DNA of 64,000 nucleotides from Phenylobacterium sp. LH3H17 (GCF_024298925.1 NZ_CP101284.1:20279-84278), one strand, 5' to 3'. Shown: positions 8,006-18,398, counted from the first letter of the stretch. Notes: generated by a model from the letters alone, not told the origin. Made by a program: numbers and translations.

Positions 8006-9997
8006 ATGACCCCCGCTGCTGAAACCCCCGCTGGCGTTCCCAACACCCAGTTCGTGCCCCTGTGCGACCTTGCGATCGCGCCGGAGAACCTTCGCGCCAA
8101 GGAGCCGGCCGACGACGAGATCGATCGGTTGGCCGAAACCATCTTCAAGGCTGACGTTGTCGTGCCCCTGTGCGTGCGACCCGGCGCCAGGAAGGAGCGG
8201 CCCTTCATGGTGCTGGACGGCCGCCGCCGGCTGCTGGCGCTCCGCAAGCTCCTGGACGCCGGCCGGATCGCGCAGGACTGGCCGGTGAAGTGCGAGGTGT
8301 TCTCCACCCGCGAAAGTCAGGCGGCGGCCACTATCCTCACCGCCGCGGAGCGCACGCCCGTTCACATCGCCGACGTGATCGTCGCCATCGGCAAGCTGCG
8401 CAAGTCGAAGATGGACACCGCCGCCATCGCCGGCGCGCTCGGCTATGACGAACTGGAGATCAAGCGTCTGTCGGCCCTGGCCGGGCTGCACGCCAATGCG
8501 TTGAAGGCCCTGCGTCTGGGCAAGATCACCCTGAAGCAGGCCCGTCAGCTGGCCCGGATCACCGATGCGGACGAGCAGGCCGACATCGCCCAGACCGCCC
8601 TCGATGGCTATCTGCAGGACTATCAGCTTGCCGCCCGCGTCGAGCGGGGCCGCACTGACGTCAACGATCCGCGCTTCGCCCTGGTGGGCCCGCAGCGCTA
8701 CGCGGCGATCGGCGGGCGGGTCGAATCCGACCTGTTCGGCGAGCTTCCCGACGTTCTTTTGGACCCTGATACGCTGACCGAGCTGTGGCGCCAGCGCACG
8801 GAGCCGCTGGTGACCGCGTTGCAGGCCGAAGGGCTGTTCGTGTTCATCGGCCAGAGCCGCGGCTATCGCGCGCCCGACGGCTTCTTCAACCTGCCCTACG
8901 TCCACGTCGCGGGGATGAGCGAGACCGCCCGAGCGGCCTACAAGGAGGCCCAGCAAGTTGTCAGGGAGGCGCATGAAGCCCTGGCGGGCGCGGATCTGGC
9001 CGCTGACGAGATCCCGGGCCTGTTGGCTTTGCTGCAAGCAGACCGGCAGCTCGCCGCCGCCTCGCTCGAAGGCGGCACGATCGGGGCCGTGATCCTGTCT
9101 CCGGATGCCGAGGTCGGCGTCGTCGCCAGCTTCTTCTCCAATCCGGTGATCGCTCAGGAGGATCCTGATGAGGAGGCGGACACCGGCGAAGGCGGGGGTC
9201 TTGACGGGCGCTATGGGCGTAGCCAGCCCGACGTTGAGTTTCCCAAGGCCGACGTCGATGTGGAAGGCGCCAGTCACGTCTTCCACGAGACCCGTACCGA
9301 TGTCGCAACGCGGGGCTTGATCCGCGACCTGGCCGACAACCCCAGCGTCGCGTTGACCGCCCTCCTGGCCCAGCTGTTCAAGCATCTGGCGCTGCACGGC
9401 GGGGCTTCGGCGGAGGCGTCGGCGGTGACAGTCTCGGCGAGCGGCTATCGCCGTGGCCAAACCCCGGCCATTCCGGCGCTCGACGGTGAGGTGCGGGCCA
9501 GACTTGAGGCGCGTCGCGAGGCCTACAAGACCTCCGGCCTTCGGCCGATTGCCTGGATCGAGGGCTTGGCGCACGGGGAGAAGATGGCGCTGCTGGCCGA
9601 GCTGGTGGCCATCTCGCTCGATGTCCGCGAAGCGCGCACCAGCTCGATCCGTCACGCCGCCCGCGCGGAGGCGGCCGAGATCGCCGAACTCTGCGGGTCC
9701 GACATCGCCAGCCACTGGACGCCGGACGCAGGCTATCTGGCGGTTCACTCCAAGAAGCAGCTGATGGCGTTGCTTGAGGAGATGGACGCTTCGGACGATC
9801 GGGCGCGGACCCTGAAGAAGGACGAGCTGGTCTGCTTCGTGGCGCAGGCCGCCGCGGAACGCCAATGGGCGCCCTCGGCCCTGTCCTGGGAGAGCCACGC
9901 TTCCCTGGAGGACGAGGCGGAGGAGCCGGCGGCTGACGAAGAGCCCTCCGAGGCGCCGGAAACGAGCCTTCCCTCGGAGGGACAGCTGGCGGCCTGA
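8006..9997 (+). CDS. ParB/Spo0J-family protein (large, plasmid type)
   Basis: A 663-residue ParB-like protein. The N-terminal ParB/Srx domain is clear: [29 protein letters not shown] and [16 protein letters not shown]. An HTH-like helical region follows ([35 protein letters not shown]). The long C-terminal part, including an acidic tail, is not assigned. GGAG at 7993-7996 favours the ATG at 8006 over the one at 7997. Proteins of this size occur in conjugative elements beside the methyltransferase-helicase gene that follows here. A separate parAB pair exists at 24-26 kb, so this one probably has another, perhaps regulatory or nuclease-like, role. Confidence 0.82.
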   Translation: MTPAAETPAGVPNTQFVPLCDLAIAPENLRAKEPADDEIDRLAETIFKADVVVPLCVRPGARKERPFMVLDGRRRLLALRKLLDAGRIAQDWPVKCEVFSTRESQAAATILTAAERTPVHIADVIVAIGKLRKSKMDTAAIAGALGYDELEIKRLSALAGLHANALKALRLGKITLKQARQLARITDADEQADIAQTALDGYLQDYQLAARVERGRTDVNDPRFALVGPQRYAAIGGRVESDLFGELPDVLLDPDTLTELWRQRTEPLVTALQAEGLFVFIGQSRGYRAPDGFFNLPYVHVAGMSETARAAYKEAQQVVREAHEALAGADLAADEIPGLLALLQADRQLAAASLEGGTIGAVILSPDAEVGVVASFFSNPVIAQEDPDEEADTGEGGGLDGRYGRSQPDVEFPKADVDVEGASHVFHETRTDVATRGLIRDLADNPSVALTALLAQLFKHLALHGGASAEASAVTVSASGYRRGQTPAIPALDGEVRARLEARREAYKTSGLRPIAWIEGLAHGEKMALLAELVAISLDVREARTSSIRHAARAEAAEIAELCGSDIASHWTPDAGYLAVHSKKQLMALLEEMDASDDRARTLKKDELVCFVAQAAAERQWAPSALSWESHASLEDEAEEPAADEEPSEAPETSLPSEGQLAA

Positions 9998-10025
9998 TCA
10001 GCTGATAATCGACCCTGAACCAGAG

Positions 10026-10056
10026 AGCCCCGTCGGCGCCAGCCGGCGGGGCTTTT
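10026..10056 (+). terminator. Rho-independent terminator after the ParB-like gene
   Basis: AGCCCCGTCGGC (10026-10037) pairs with GCCGGCGGGGCT (10042-10053) over a GCCA loop, with one G-T pair, and is followed by TTT. It lies 28 bp after the stop codon. Confidence 0.8.
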
Positions 10057-10158
10057 CGCTGTCTGGGCCCGGAAAGGATGGAGGGAGGGAGGCGTCAGGT
10101 GAGCCTGACGGGACGGGAGGGAGGAGCCCTCCGCCGCAGGTGATCTGGACGCTTCCCC

Positions 10159-13100
10159 ATGAACGCCTTCCTTCCGCTCTTTGCCCAGGCGCAGGTTTCT
10201 GGTTCCGCCGCAGACAAGGCCGCCAACATCTTGGCCGCTGCGCGGGCCATGGTTCCCCATCTCAACCGCTCGCGGGCGCTCGACCGAAAGCTGGTGGCGG
10301 GGGTGATGACCATGTCCTTCGGCGGCTCGGACGCCGACGGCGCCTGGTGCTGGCGCGATGCCTACGACGCCATGGAAGCCGCCGTGGTGTTGCAGCTGCG
10401 CCGCCTGGCGCCTCAGATCAGCCGGCTTGAGGACGCGCCCGCCGAAATCGTCGCCTTGCTGGCCAGCGTCACCGAGCTGACCCTGACCCACACGCGGCGC
10501 AGCGAAGAGCAGGTGGCGCTCGATCAGTTCTCCACGCCGCCGGAGCTTAGCGCCCTGGCCGTGGCCGCCGCCCAGATCCGCCCCGGCGACCGGGTGCTTG
10601 AGCCTTCGGCCGGCACAGGCCTCCTCGCCATCGTTGCCGAGGCGTGCGGCGCGGTCCTCGACCTCAACGAACTGGCCCCGGGTCGAGCCGAGATCCTTGA
10701 CGGGCTGTTTCCGGCGGCCTCGCGCACCCGCCACGACGCGGTCCTGCTGAAGGACATCCTGCCCGGTTCCGGCAGCTTCCACGCCGTCATCGCCAACCCG
10801 CCGTTTCAGCAGTTGGAGGACCATCTGCACGCCGCACTCGATTGCCTGGCCGAAGGCGGCAGGCTGTCGGCGATCGTGCCGTCCCGGCTCTTCGAGGACG
10901 CCTGCGCCATGCAGGCCCTGGGCCGCCGGGGCCGCCTCATCGCGATGCTGGTGTTCCCGCAACGGGCCTATGCCAAGCACGGAACCTCGGTCGAGACCGG
11001 GCTTCTGGTGATCGACCGCGCCGGGGGGAGCGTCCCCTCCCCCTGCCCGGTTCTGGCTTGCGAGACCCTGGCCGACGCCGCTCGTCTGGCGGCGGGGGTC
11101 GCCGCTCGCCCCACGGCTCAGCCTCGCCAGTTCCGAGCCGTCTCCAACGTCGCCTTCCTGACCCGGCGGGCCCGGGCGCTGGCGACACCCTCGTCACGGC
11201 TGGGGTTCCTGGCGACCACGGCGCCGGTCGCCTATGCGGTGAAGGACTGGTCTGGCGAAGGCCACGACGTCGGCCTCTATCAGGCCTACGCGCTCGGGCG
11301 GATCGACCTGGCGCAGGCGCGACCACACCCCTCCCCGCTCGTGGAATCCGGGCCGATGGCCTCGGTCTCACCGCCTGCCCCGAGCTATCGCCCGGTGTTG
11401 CCGGCCGGCATCGTCGAGCAGGGCCTGGTCTCCGACGCCCAGATGGAGACCATCATCTATGCCGGCGAAGCTCACGCCAGCAGCCTGCCGGGCGCCTGGG
11501 TGCTCGGCGAGGCGGCTCACCTGGTCCACCTCGTTGCTGAAGGCACGCTGGGCGCGGTGCAGTTTCGGCGCGGCTTCTTCCTCGGCGACGGCACCGGTTG
11601 CGGCAAGGGCCGTCAGATCGCCGGGGTCATCGCCGACAACATGGCCCAAGGCCGGGTGCGGGCCGTTTGGTTCTCGCGGAACGACGCCCTGCTTGAGGAC
11701 GCCCGGCGCGATTGGAATGCTATTGGCGGGGCCGGCTCCGACATCACCCCGCAGAGCGCCTGGAAGCAGGCCGACGCCATCCGCCTGGACCGCGGCATCC
11801 TCTTCACCACCTACGCGACCTTGCGTCAGCCCGCCCGGGGAGATCGTCCGTCCCGGCTCGATCAGATCGTCAGCTGGCTGGGCGCTGACTTCGACGGCGT
11901 GATCGTCTTCGACGAGGCACACGCGATGGCCAACGCCGCCGGCGGCGGCAAGGGCTCGCGCGGGGCGAAGAAGGCCTCGCAGCAGGGCATGGCCGGCCTG
12001 GCGTTGCAGAACCGTCTACCCGGCGCCCGGATCCTCTACGTTTCGGCGACCGGCGCGACGACGCCGGAGAACCTCGCCTATGCCGCGCGGCTTGGGCTCT
12101 GGGGCGGGCCGGAGGCGCCGTTCAACACCCGCGACGCCTTCATGGAAGCCGTCGACAAGGGCGGCGTGGCGGTGATGGAGCTGATCGCGCGCGAGCTGAA
12201 GGCGCTCGGGCTCTACATCGCCCGCTCCCTGTCCTTCGACGGCGTCGAATACGAGGCGCTACGCCACCCCCTCGCCGCGCAGGACATCGAGATCTGGAAC
12301 GCCTGGGCCGATGCCTACCAGCTGATCCATCAGAATCTGCGGGCGGCCCTGGAGGCGGTTGGCCTCACCGAGGACGGCAAGGCGACCAATGGTCAGGCGG
12401 CTTCGGCGGTGCTCTCGGCCTTCGAGGGGGCGAAGCTGCGGTTCTTCGGGCACCTGCTCGCGGGCCTCAAGGCCCCGACCCTGATTGCGGCGATCAGGAC
12501 CGATCTGGCGCAGGGCCGCTCTTCTGTGGTGCAGATCGTCTCGACCAACGAGGCGGTGATGGAGCGGCGGCTGGCCGAGATTCCGCCGGAGGAGTGGAAC
12601 AACCTGACCATCGACATGACGCCGAAGGACCAGGTTCTCGACTATCTGATGGGAGCCTTCCCGGTCACCGCCATGCAGGCGATCGAGGACGAGGAGGGCA
12701 ATGTCACAATGATCCCGGTCATGGTCGATGGCGTGCCGGTCGCCAGCCAGGAGGCGCTGCGGCTCCGCGAAGAACTCGTCACCCATCTCGCGTGCCTTCC
12801 GGCCGTCTGCGGCGTGCTGGACGCCGTCCTCGACACACTGGGAACTGATGCTGTGGCGGAGATCACCGGCCGGGTCCGCCGGGTCGTGTTGCGTGGCGGC
12901 CGGCGTGTCGTCGAGCGTCGCGGCGCCTCAGCGGCCAAGGCCGAGACCGACGCCTTCATGTCCGGCAAGAAGCGGGTGCTGGTGTTTTCCGACGCCGGCG
13001 GCACTGGGCGCAGCTACCATGCCGATCTTGGCGCGGCGAACCAGCAGCGGCGGGCCCACTATCTGGTCGAACCCGGCTGGCGCGCGGATGGCGCCATCCA

Positions 13101-14424
13101 GGGCCTTGGTCGCTCGCACCGCACCAACCAGGCCCACGCGCCGCTGTTCCGGCCGGTGACGACCGATATCCACGGGGAGAAGCGGTTCCTCAGCACCATC
13201 GCGCGGCGGCTCGACAGCCTGGGCGCCCTGACCCGCGGTGAGCGTCGCTCGGCGGGCAACGGGCTGTTCCGGCCAGAGGACAACCTGGAAAGCCCGTGGG
13301 CGCACCGCGCTCTGCAGGCCTTCTTCGTGGCCCTGCACTTCGGGTCGGTCGAGGCCATGAGCCGCGAGACGTTCGAGACCAGGACCGGGCTGAAGCTGCT
13401 GGACACCGACGGCAATCTCAAGAAGTCCGACGACATGCCGGCGATGAACACCTTTCTCAATCGCCTGCTGGCCCTGCGGATCGAGGACCAGAACGGTCTC
13501 TTCACCGCCTTCGACGAGATCCTGGCCAGCATCCTCGAACGGGCTTCGGCCTCCGGCGCCCTCGACAGGGGGATGGAGGACATCGTCGCCGACGATCTGG
13601 CGATCAAGTCGGAGGAGGTGATCCGCACCGACACCCTGACCGGCGCGCAGACCAAGATCATGACCTTTGAGGTCCGCACCCGGCGGGTGCTGACCGGAGC
13701 CGGCGAGGCGCTGCACGGGTTGAACCCTGAGACTCTGGAGTATGTGGTCAACGCCCGCTCGGGGCGCGCTGGCCTGGTGGTGAAAGGCCTGACCACGACG
13801 GACGACGACGACCGCCTGGTGCCGGCGGTGCGGATCATCCGGCCGGAGAAGCGCGGCGTCTCGCCCCTCAAGGTCTATGAGGAATCGGCCTGGGAGATCG
13901 TGCCTGACCCGATCTGGCAGGCCGCCTGGGACGCCGAGATCGCCGCGGCCGATCCCTGGATCACGCGCGAGCTGGTCCTGGTGACCGGCCTCCTCCTGCC
14001 GGTCTGGGAGAGCCTGCCCGCCAAGCAAGCCTCGGTCCGGCGCCTCAAGGCGCCGGACGGCCGCCGCTGGCTAGGCCGTGTACTCGACGCTGGCCAGGTC
14101 CCAGGCCTGAAGATCGCGCTGGGCCTGAGCGACGTGGCTAGCGTGGTCGGTGAAGGCTCGAACGCCGCCCATCTCGTCCTGACTGAAAACACCTCGATCA
14201 TGCTGACCGGCGGCTTTTGGCTGAGACGCGCCAAGGTGATGGATCGTCACCGGATCGAAGTGGTGGGCGCCGCCGCAGACCGCTCGGCCTTCACGTTGCT
14301 CGGCTGTTTCGTTGAGATCATCAACTACACGCCGCGCGTCTTCGTGCCGGTGGAGAAGCCGCAGGTGTTGTCGGCGCTGCTGGCGAAGTGGCCGCCGCAG
14401 ACGCTGCTCCCGGCCGCCGCCTGA
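10159..14424 (+). CDS. Methyltransferase plus strawberry-notch-like helicase fusion protein
   Basis: A 1421-residue protein. Residues about 115-300 form an N6-adenine methyltransferase-like domain with VLEPSAGTGLL (AdoMet site) and NPPF (catalytic motif IV). Residues about 400-1000 form a strawberry-notch type SF2 helicase/NTPase with GDGTGCGKGRQIAG (Walker A-like), IVFDEAHAM (DEAH) and a helicase C region (RAHYLVEPGWRADGAIQGLGRSHR given as two parts, QGLGRSH being the arginine-finger motif). Such giant proteins are typical of conjugative elements and are thought to act on or protect incoming DNA. An imperfectly understood hairpin, CGTCAGG with CCTGACG, lies near 10091-10108 in its leader. 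Confidence 0.88.
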   Translation: MNAFLPLFAQAQVSGSAADKAANILAAARAMVPHLNRSRALDRKLVAGVMTMSFGGSDADGAWCWRDAYDAMEAAVVLQLRRLAPQISRLEDAPAEIVALLASVTELTLTHTRRSEEQVALDQFSTPPELSALAVAAAQIRPGDRVLEPSAGTGLLAIVAEACGAVLDLNELAPGRAEILDGLFPAASRTRHDAVLLKDILPGSGSFHAVIANPPFQQLEDHLHAALDCLAEGGRLSAIVPSRLFEDACAMQALGRRGRLIAMLVFPQRAYAKHGTSVETGLLVIDRAGGSVPSPCPVLACETLADAARLAAGVAARPTAQPRQFRAVSNVAFLTRRARALATPSSRLGFLATTAPVAYAVKDWSGEGHDVGLYQAYALGRIDLAQARPHPSPLVESGPMASVSPPAPSYRPVLPAGIVEQGLVSDAQMETIIYAGEAHASSLPGAWVLGEAAHLVHLVAEGTLGAVQFRRGFFLGDGTGCGKGRQIAGVIADNMAQGRVRAVWFSRNDALLEDARRDWNAIGGAGSDITPQSAWKQADAIRLDRGILFTTYATLRQPARGDRPSRLDQIVSWLGADFDGVIVFDEAHAMANAAGGGKGSRGAKKASQQGMAGLALQNRLPGARILYVSATGATTPENLAYAARLGLWGGPEAPFNTRDAFMEAVDKGGVAVMELIARELKALGLYIARSLSFDGVEYEALRHPLAAQDIEIWNAWADAYQLIHQNLRAALEAVGLTEDGKATNGQAASAVLSAFEGAKLRFFGHLLAGLKAPTLIAAIRTDLAQGRSSVVQIVSTNEAVMERRLAEIPPEEWNNLTIDMTPKDQVLDYLMGAFPVTAMQAIEDEEGNVTMIPVMVDGVPVASQEALRLREELVTHLACLPAVCGVLDAVLDTLGTDAVAEITGRVRRVVLRGGRRVVERRGASAAKAETDAFMSGKKRVLVFSDAGGTGRSYHADLGAANQQRRAHYLVEPGWRADGAIQGLGRSHRTNQAHAPLFRPVTTDIHGEKRFLSTIARRLDSLGALTRGERRSAGNGLFRPEDNLESPWAHRALQAFFVALHFGSVEAMSRETFETRTGLKLLDTDGNLKKSDDMPAMNTFLNRLLALRIEDQNGLFTAFDEILASILERASASGALDRGMEDIVADDLAIKSEEVIRTDTLTGAQTKIMTFEVRTRRVLTGAGEALHGLNPETLEYVVNARSGRAGLVVKGLTTTDDDDRLVPAVRIIRPEKRGVSPLKVYEESAWEIVPDPIWQAAWDAEIAAADPWITRELVLVTGLLLPVWESLPAKQASVRRLKAPDGRRWLGRVLDAGQVPGLKIALGLSDVASVVGEGSNAAHLVLTENTSIMLTGGFWLRRAKVMDRHRIEVVGAAADRSAFTLLGCFVEIINYTPRVFVPVEKPQVLSALLAKWPPQTLLPAAA

Positions 14425-14574
14425 GTGATGAAGGCCGTGGGCTTTGGCGCTCACGGCCCTCCAGCACCTGGCTCCGAGGGCCCCGGCCGGCTGCGCTGGG
14501 AAAGGACAAAGGCAGGGACCGAAAGGGTTGAGCGACCCGGGAAAAGGCCTGGCGCAAAAACCCCCGAGGATCCC

Positions 14575-15468
14575 ATGACCAATCCCCTTGAGCCGATGAT
14601 GGCCGATCTCATCGCGCGCATCGAACGCGGTGTTCCGCCCTGGAGGCAGGCCTGGGTCGCCTGCGCCGATCCCAGCTTGCCGCTGCGCTCCGACGGCCAG
14701 CCCTTCACCGGCAGCAATGCCTGGCTGCTGTCGTTCGCGGGCGCCATGGGCGGCTATGCCTCGCCCTACTGGTTCACCTTCCGTCAGGCGCTTGGCATCG
14801 GCGCGCCGGTCAAGAAGGGAGCCAAGAGCTCACCGGCGATCCTCTACAAAACCCGCGTTCTCGACGGCGGCGACGCCGCTTCGCCTGCGGCCTCCGAGGA
14901 CGATCCGAGGGTGCTGCGCTACCTGAAGGCCTACGCGGTTTTCAACGCCGAGCAGCTGACAGATTGCCCGGAGGCCTACCTTCGGGCTCCGAAGATCGAT
15001 CCCGCCGTTCGGGCCGCGGCCCGCAACGCGTTGCTGGACGCCATTCCCGCCAAGATCGAACTCGGCGGCGGCGTGGCCTGCTACAACCGCGCCCGCGACG
15101 TCATCTGCCTGCCGGCCCCGGAGGCGTTCGACACGGTCGACGACTATCAGGCGACCTTCGCCCATGAGGCGGTCCATTGGAGTGGAGCGCCGCACCGGCT
15201 GAACCGGGAGTTCGGGGCAAGGTTCGGCGACGAGGCCTATGCCTTCGAGGAGCTGGTGGCCGAGATCGGGGCGGCGGCGTTGGGCTTGCGGATCGGCCTG
15301 CGCCCTCAGCTTTTGGATGGCCACGCGGCCTATCTCGCCCACTGGGCGGCGATCCTGAAGGAGCGGCCGGCGGCGTTGCTGGAGGCTTCAGGTCATGCGC
15401 AGCGGGCGGTCGACCATTTGGAGGCCTTCAGCCGCGTGGATGTGGCCGCCACATCCCTGGCGGCGTGA
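14575..15468 (+). CDS. ardC: ArdC-like antirestriction protein
   Basis: A 297-residue protein with the two-domain ArdC layout. The N-terminal single-strand DNA-binding domain (LIARIERGVPPWRQAW, GSNAWLLSFAGAMGGYASPYW, KGAKSSPAILYK) is followed by a zincin-like metallopeptidase domain with HEAVHWSGAPHRL (HExxH) and a downstream EELVAEIGAA glutamate. ArdC proteins bind incoming single-stranded plasmid DNA and shield it from host restriction. The ATG at 14575 follows CGAGGA. Its place near ssb and toxin-antitoxin genes fits a leading-region block that is expressed early after transfer. Confidence 0.88.
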   Translation: MTNPLEPMMADLIARIERGVPPWRQAWVACADPSLPLRSDGQPFTGSNAWLLSFAGAMGGYASPYWFTFRQALGIGAPVKKGAKSSPAILYKTRVLDGGDAASPAASEDDPRVLRYLKAYAVFNAEQLTDCPEAYLRAPKIDPAVRAAARNALLDAIPAKIELGGGVACYNRARDVICLPAPEAFDTVDDYQATFAHEAVHWSGAPHRLNREFGARFGDEAYAFEELVAEIGAAALGLRIGLRPQLLDGHAAYLAHWAAILKERPAALLEASGHAQRAVDHLEAFSRVDVAATSLAA

Positions 15469-15512
15469 GGTCGGTTAGCCGTGGAAACCGTTCCCTAACC
15501 CGCGGGTTGCTA

Positions 15513-15545
15513 ACTGTCAGAAGTGGTCCTATTTATTCTGACAGT
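15513..15545. promoter_or_regulatory. Inverted repeat operator upstream of abiEi
   Basis: ACTGTCAGAA (15513-15522) and TTCTGACAGT (15536-15545) form a perfect 10-bp inverted repeat with a 13-bp AT-containing spacer, ending 10 bp before the abiEi start codon. AbiEi antitoxins are known to repress their own operon by binding inverted repeats in the promoter, which fits this site. Confidence 0.72.
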
Positions 15546-15555
15546 CAGGTGACCC

Positions 15556-16152
15556 ATGCAACGATTGACGGAAGAGATTCTCGAACACAGCCGCACCGTG
15601 CCGGAGGGCGCGTTGCTGACCGCCAAGGGGTTGTTGCACCTGGGCCAGCGCGCGGCTGTTGACCAGGCGCTGTCGCGGCTCGCGCGGCGGGGTAAACTGC
15701 TGCGCGCCGGCCGGGGCCTCTATGTCCGGCCCGTCGAGAGCCGCTTTGGGGCTCGCGCGCCTACCACGGAAAGGGTCGTGGCGGGCCTGGCCGAGCTGCG
15801 CGGCGAAACCGTCGCGTCCCACGGCGCCGCGGCGGCCAATGCCCTGGGCCTGACCTCGCAAGTGCCCGTCCGCAGCGTCTATCTGACCTCGGGTCCGAGC
15901 CGGAAGCTGCGGTTGGGCCGCCAATCGGTCGAAATGCGGCACGCTCCGGCCTGGCAACTCGTGCTGGCCGGGCGGCCCGCGGGCGAGATTCTTCGCGCCC
16001 TGGCGTGGCTTGGCCCCTCGAAGGCCGAGGGTGCGCTGCTTACCCTGCGGCGCACGCTCCCCGCCTCGGATCTTCAGGCGCTGGCCAAGGCCGCGCCTCT
16101 GCTTCCGACCTGGCTCGCGCAGCAGGTGAGCCAGTCGTTCGCCCATGTCTGA
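15556..16152 (+). CDS. abiEi: AbiEi-type antitoxin (DUF6088 family)
   Basis: A 198-residue antitoxin. The N-terminal winged helix (GALLTAKGLLHLGQRAAVDQ, LSRLARRGKLLRAGRGLYV) is the AbiEi DNA-binding domain. The C-terminal part (ERVVAGLAEL, VASHGAAAANALGLTSQVPV, YLTSGPSRKLRLG) is the typical DUF6088 continuation. It overlaps the toxin gene by 8 bp, as in type IV toxin-antitoxin pairs. It is expected to repress the operon through the inverted repeat just upstream and to counter the toxin. Confidence 0.88.
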   Translation: MQRLTEEILEHSRTVPEGALLTAKGLLHLGQRAAVDQALSRLARRGKLLRAGRGLYVRPVESRFGARAPTTERVVAGLAELRGETVASHGAAAANALGLTSQVPVRSVYLTSGPSRKLRLGRQSVEMRHAPAWQLVLAGRPAGEILRALAWLGPSKAEGALLTLRRTLPASDLQALAKAAPLLPTWLAQQVSQSFAHV

Positions 16153-17170
16153 GGCCTTCCTTGCGCTTTCGGCCGACGAGCGGCGTGAGGCCTTGGCGGT
16201 CGCCGCGTCCGCGTCTGGGCGGCCGGCGCACCTGCTAGAGAAGGACATCTGGGTTGTCTGGGCGCTCGACGCCCTGTTCTCCTCGCCGCTTGGCGAGCAT
16301 CTGGTCTTCAAGGGCGGAACATCGCTCTCGAAGGCCTACGGCGTGATCCGGCGGTTCTCCGAAGACGTCGATCTTACATATGACATTCGGGCACTCGCGC
16401 CGGACCTGGTGGGACAGACCGGTGACGCCCTGCCCGCGACCCGCGGCGAGGAGCGGCGCTGGACCAAGGCGGTCGGCCAGCGTCTCCCGCACTGGGTGGA
16501 GGACCACGTCCTGCCAACCCTCCAGGCCAGACTTACGGTCGACGGGGCGCCCGCGCGGCTTCGGCTCGAAGGCGAGAAGGTCTTTGTCGAATACGAACCT
16601 CTGGCTACCGGCTCGGGCTATGTCGCGCCGGCAGTCATGCTGGAGTTTGGCGCCCGGTCCACGGGTGAACCCAGCGCGCTGCACGACGTCGTCTGTGACG
16701 CCGCCGGACTTGTCGAAGGCGTGGTCTTTCCGACCGCGCGGCCGATGGTGATGCGGGCTGAGCGCACCTTCTGGGAGAAGGCGACGGCCATCCACGTCTT
16801 CTGCGCCCAAGGCCGGCTGCGGGGTGACCGTTTCGCTCGGCATTGGCATGACCTGGCGCGGCTCGATGATGCGGGTTTTGCGCAAGCTGCCATCGCCGAC
16901 CAAGCGCTGGCCCAGGCGGTCGCCGATCACAAGGCCATGTTCTTCGTCGAAAAGGACGCGGGCAAGGCGGTCATCGACTATCAGGCGGCCGTGCATGGCG
17001 CGATCCATCTGGCGCCGGACGGCGAAGCCCGCGCCGTCCTCGGGGCGGACTATGAGGCCATGGTCGCTGACGGCCTGCTGTTCGATGACGCCGAACCCTT
17101 CGATCAGCTGATGGCCCATTGCTTGGAGCTTGAGGGCCGCATCAATGCGGCCATGCACCCCGCCCCATAG
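16145..17170 (+). CDS. abiEii: AbiEii-type nucleotidyltransferase toxin
   Basis: A 341-residue toxin of the AbiEii/AbiGii nucleotidyltransferase family. FKGGTSLSKAYGVI and FSEDVDLTYD form the conserved GGTxxxK and DVDL catalytic motifs that bind nucleotide and metal. FWEKATAIHVF is the downstream conserved lysine motif. AbiE systems act as abortive phage defence and as plasmid stabilisers. All main motifs are intact, so the toxin is probably active. Confidence 0.9.
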   Translation: MSEAFLALSADERREALAVAASASGRPAHLLEKDIWVVWALDALFSSPLGEHLVFKGGTSLSKAYGVIRRFSEDVDLTYDIRALAPDLVGQTGDALPATRGEERRWTKAVGQRLPHWVEDHVLPTLQARLTVDGAPARLRLEGEKVFVEYEPLATGSGYVAPAVMLEFGARSTGEPSALHDVVCDAAGLVEGVVFPTARPMVMRAERTFWEKATAIHVFCAQGRLRGDRFARHWHDLARLDDAGFAQAAIADQALAQAVADHKAMFFVEKDAGKAVIDYQAAVHGAIHLAPDGEARAVLGADYEAMVADGLLFDDAEPFDQLMAHCLELEGRINAAMHPAP

Positions 17171-17337
17171 GGGCCGATGATGACGGCGCGCCAGCGCCTA
17201 GAGGTCTGGGGTCGTTCGACGCGGACCATCTCTGGCCCTGCGTGGACACCTTGGCCGGCTCGACGTGCGCGAAATCCACACGAGACACAGTTGCGTGGCG
17301 GTCTGCAGCCTTTTGGCTCTTGAGACCTCGCCACCGT

Positions 17338-17390
17338 CCGAGGCCCCCCACAAGGGACGCTGCGCTCAAAGCCCTTGTGGGGGGCCTCGG
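17338..17390 (+). promoter_or_regulatory. Perfect 19-bp stem-loop in the leader of the DUF2493 gene
   Basis: CCGAGGCCCCCCACAAGGG (17338-17356) is exactly complementary to 17372-17390 around a 15-nt loop containing CGCTGCGCT. This loop sequence recurs in the leaders of the genes at 19813 and 21187. The 286-bp gap before the DUF2493 gene holds nothing else I can identify. Confidence 0.6.
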
Positions 17391-17456
17391 GCCGTCGGCG
17401 CGAGACGGTCGTCGAGCCGACAGGCTCCACACCCCACTCCGAAAGGATGTCTCGCA

Positions 17457-18389
17457 ATGCAGTTTTCTCCACACGCTCCCCTGACCGGCCAGATGACCCA
17501 CTTCGAGGCCCAGGCCCTGACCCTCGACGACCCCCGCCCCCATCCTCACGAAGAGGCGCTTATCCAACTCGGCCACGCCCTGATGAACGAGGTGCTCGAT
17601 GTCTTCATCGACACGGCCCTGGAGGATTTCCAGGCAATCGCTTCGGAGAGCCTGATCGGGGCCTTCCATTCGGCGGCACAACGGATCGAACGCGAAGCCG
17701 ACCGCGCCAGGGATGACCTCAACCGACTGACCCGGGATTTCGACGGCTCGGAGATCGCCGATACCGAACTTCAGACCGCCACCCGCAAGGCCCGCGCCGC
17801 CGATGTCGCTACCATGGCCCTCGAATTCGTCCGAGACGCCGCAGCGGCCAGTTATACGACGGCGACCGGTGAGGTCTGGAGCCCCTGGAAGGGCAACGTC
17901 AGAGCTTCGAGGACAACCGCCGCACAGATCGAGGCCCGGGATGTCATCCGCTCAGCCAAGGCACGAAAGCACTCCGCCGCCGACCCAGGGGCGACCATCA
18001 TCGCATTCCGTGGATCGCCGCTCGCAGACACCGCAGAGGACGCGAGCCGCATCTTCGATGCCCTCAATTGGGCTCGCGAGCAGTGGCCGGAAATGGCTCT
18101 GGCCACGACCGGCGCCAAGGGCGCCGAGAAGCTGGCGATCAAGTGGGCGAAGTCCAAGAACGTGACCCTGGTCCTGGCCAAGGCCGATTTTGACCGTCAC
18201 GGACGGGCCGCCCCGTTCCGGGCCAACGACGAGATGCTCGAACTTGATCCGGTCTGCGTCCTGACTCTGGCCAATACCCTGAACGCCGAGCGTGGCGCGG
18301 GTCTGCAACCCTTTGGGCCGGCTCTCAATCTCGGTCAGAAGGCCGGCGACAAGGGCGTGCGCCATGTCGTCATCCGAGCGCGGGCATAG
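17457..18389 (+). CDS. DUF2493 (YspA/SLOG-like) protein
   Basis: A 310-residue protein. The C-terminal 130 residues form a DUF2493 domain of the SLOG nucleotide-binding superfamily: TIIAFRGSPLADTAEDASRI, ATTGAKGAEKLAIKWAKSKN and HGRAAPFRANDEML. The N-terminal half is a plasmid-specific helical region (HEEALIQLGHALMNEVLDVF). The ATG at 17457 follows GAAAGGA. It is common on alphaproteobacterial conjugative plasmids. Nucleotide sensing is inferred from the fold; the function is unknown. Confidence 0.82.
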   Translation: MQFSPHAPLTGQMTHFEAQALTLDDPRPHPHEEALIQLGHALMNEVLDVFIDTALEDFQAIASESLIGAFHSAAQRIEREADRARDDLNRLTRDFDGSEIADTELQTATRKARAADVATMALEFVRDAAAASYTTATGEVWSPWKGNVRASRTTAAQIEARDVIRSAKARKHSAADPGATIIAFRGSPLADTAEDASRIFDALNWAREQWPEMALATTGAKGAEKLAIKWAKSKNVTLVLAKADFDRHGRAAPFRANDEMLELDPVCVLTLANTLNAERGAGLQPFGPALNLGQKAGDKGVRHVVIRARA

Positions 18390-18398
18390 GTGCCCGCT

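Noticed and set aside
7742..9898. 718-codon minus-strand ORF opposite the ParB-like gene
   Set aside because: It lies antisense to a clear ParB-domain protein, is rich in Arg, Gly, Gln and His as is usual for GC-rich shadow frames, and has no known motif.
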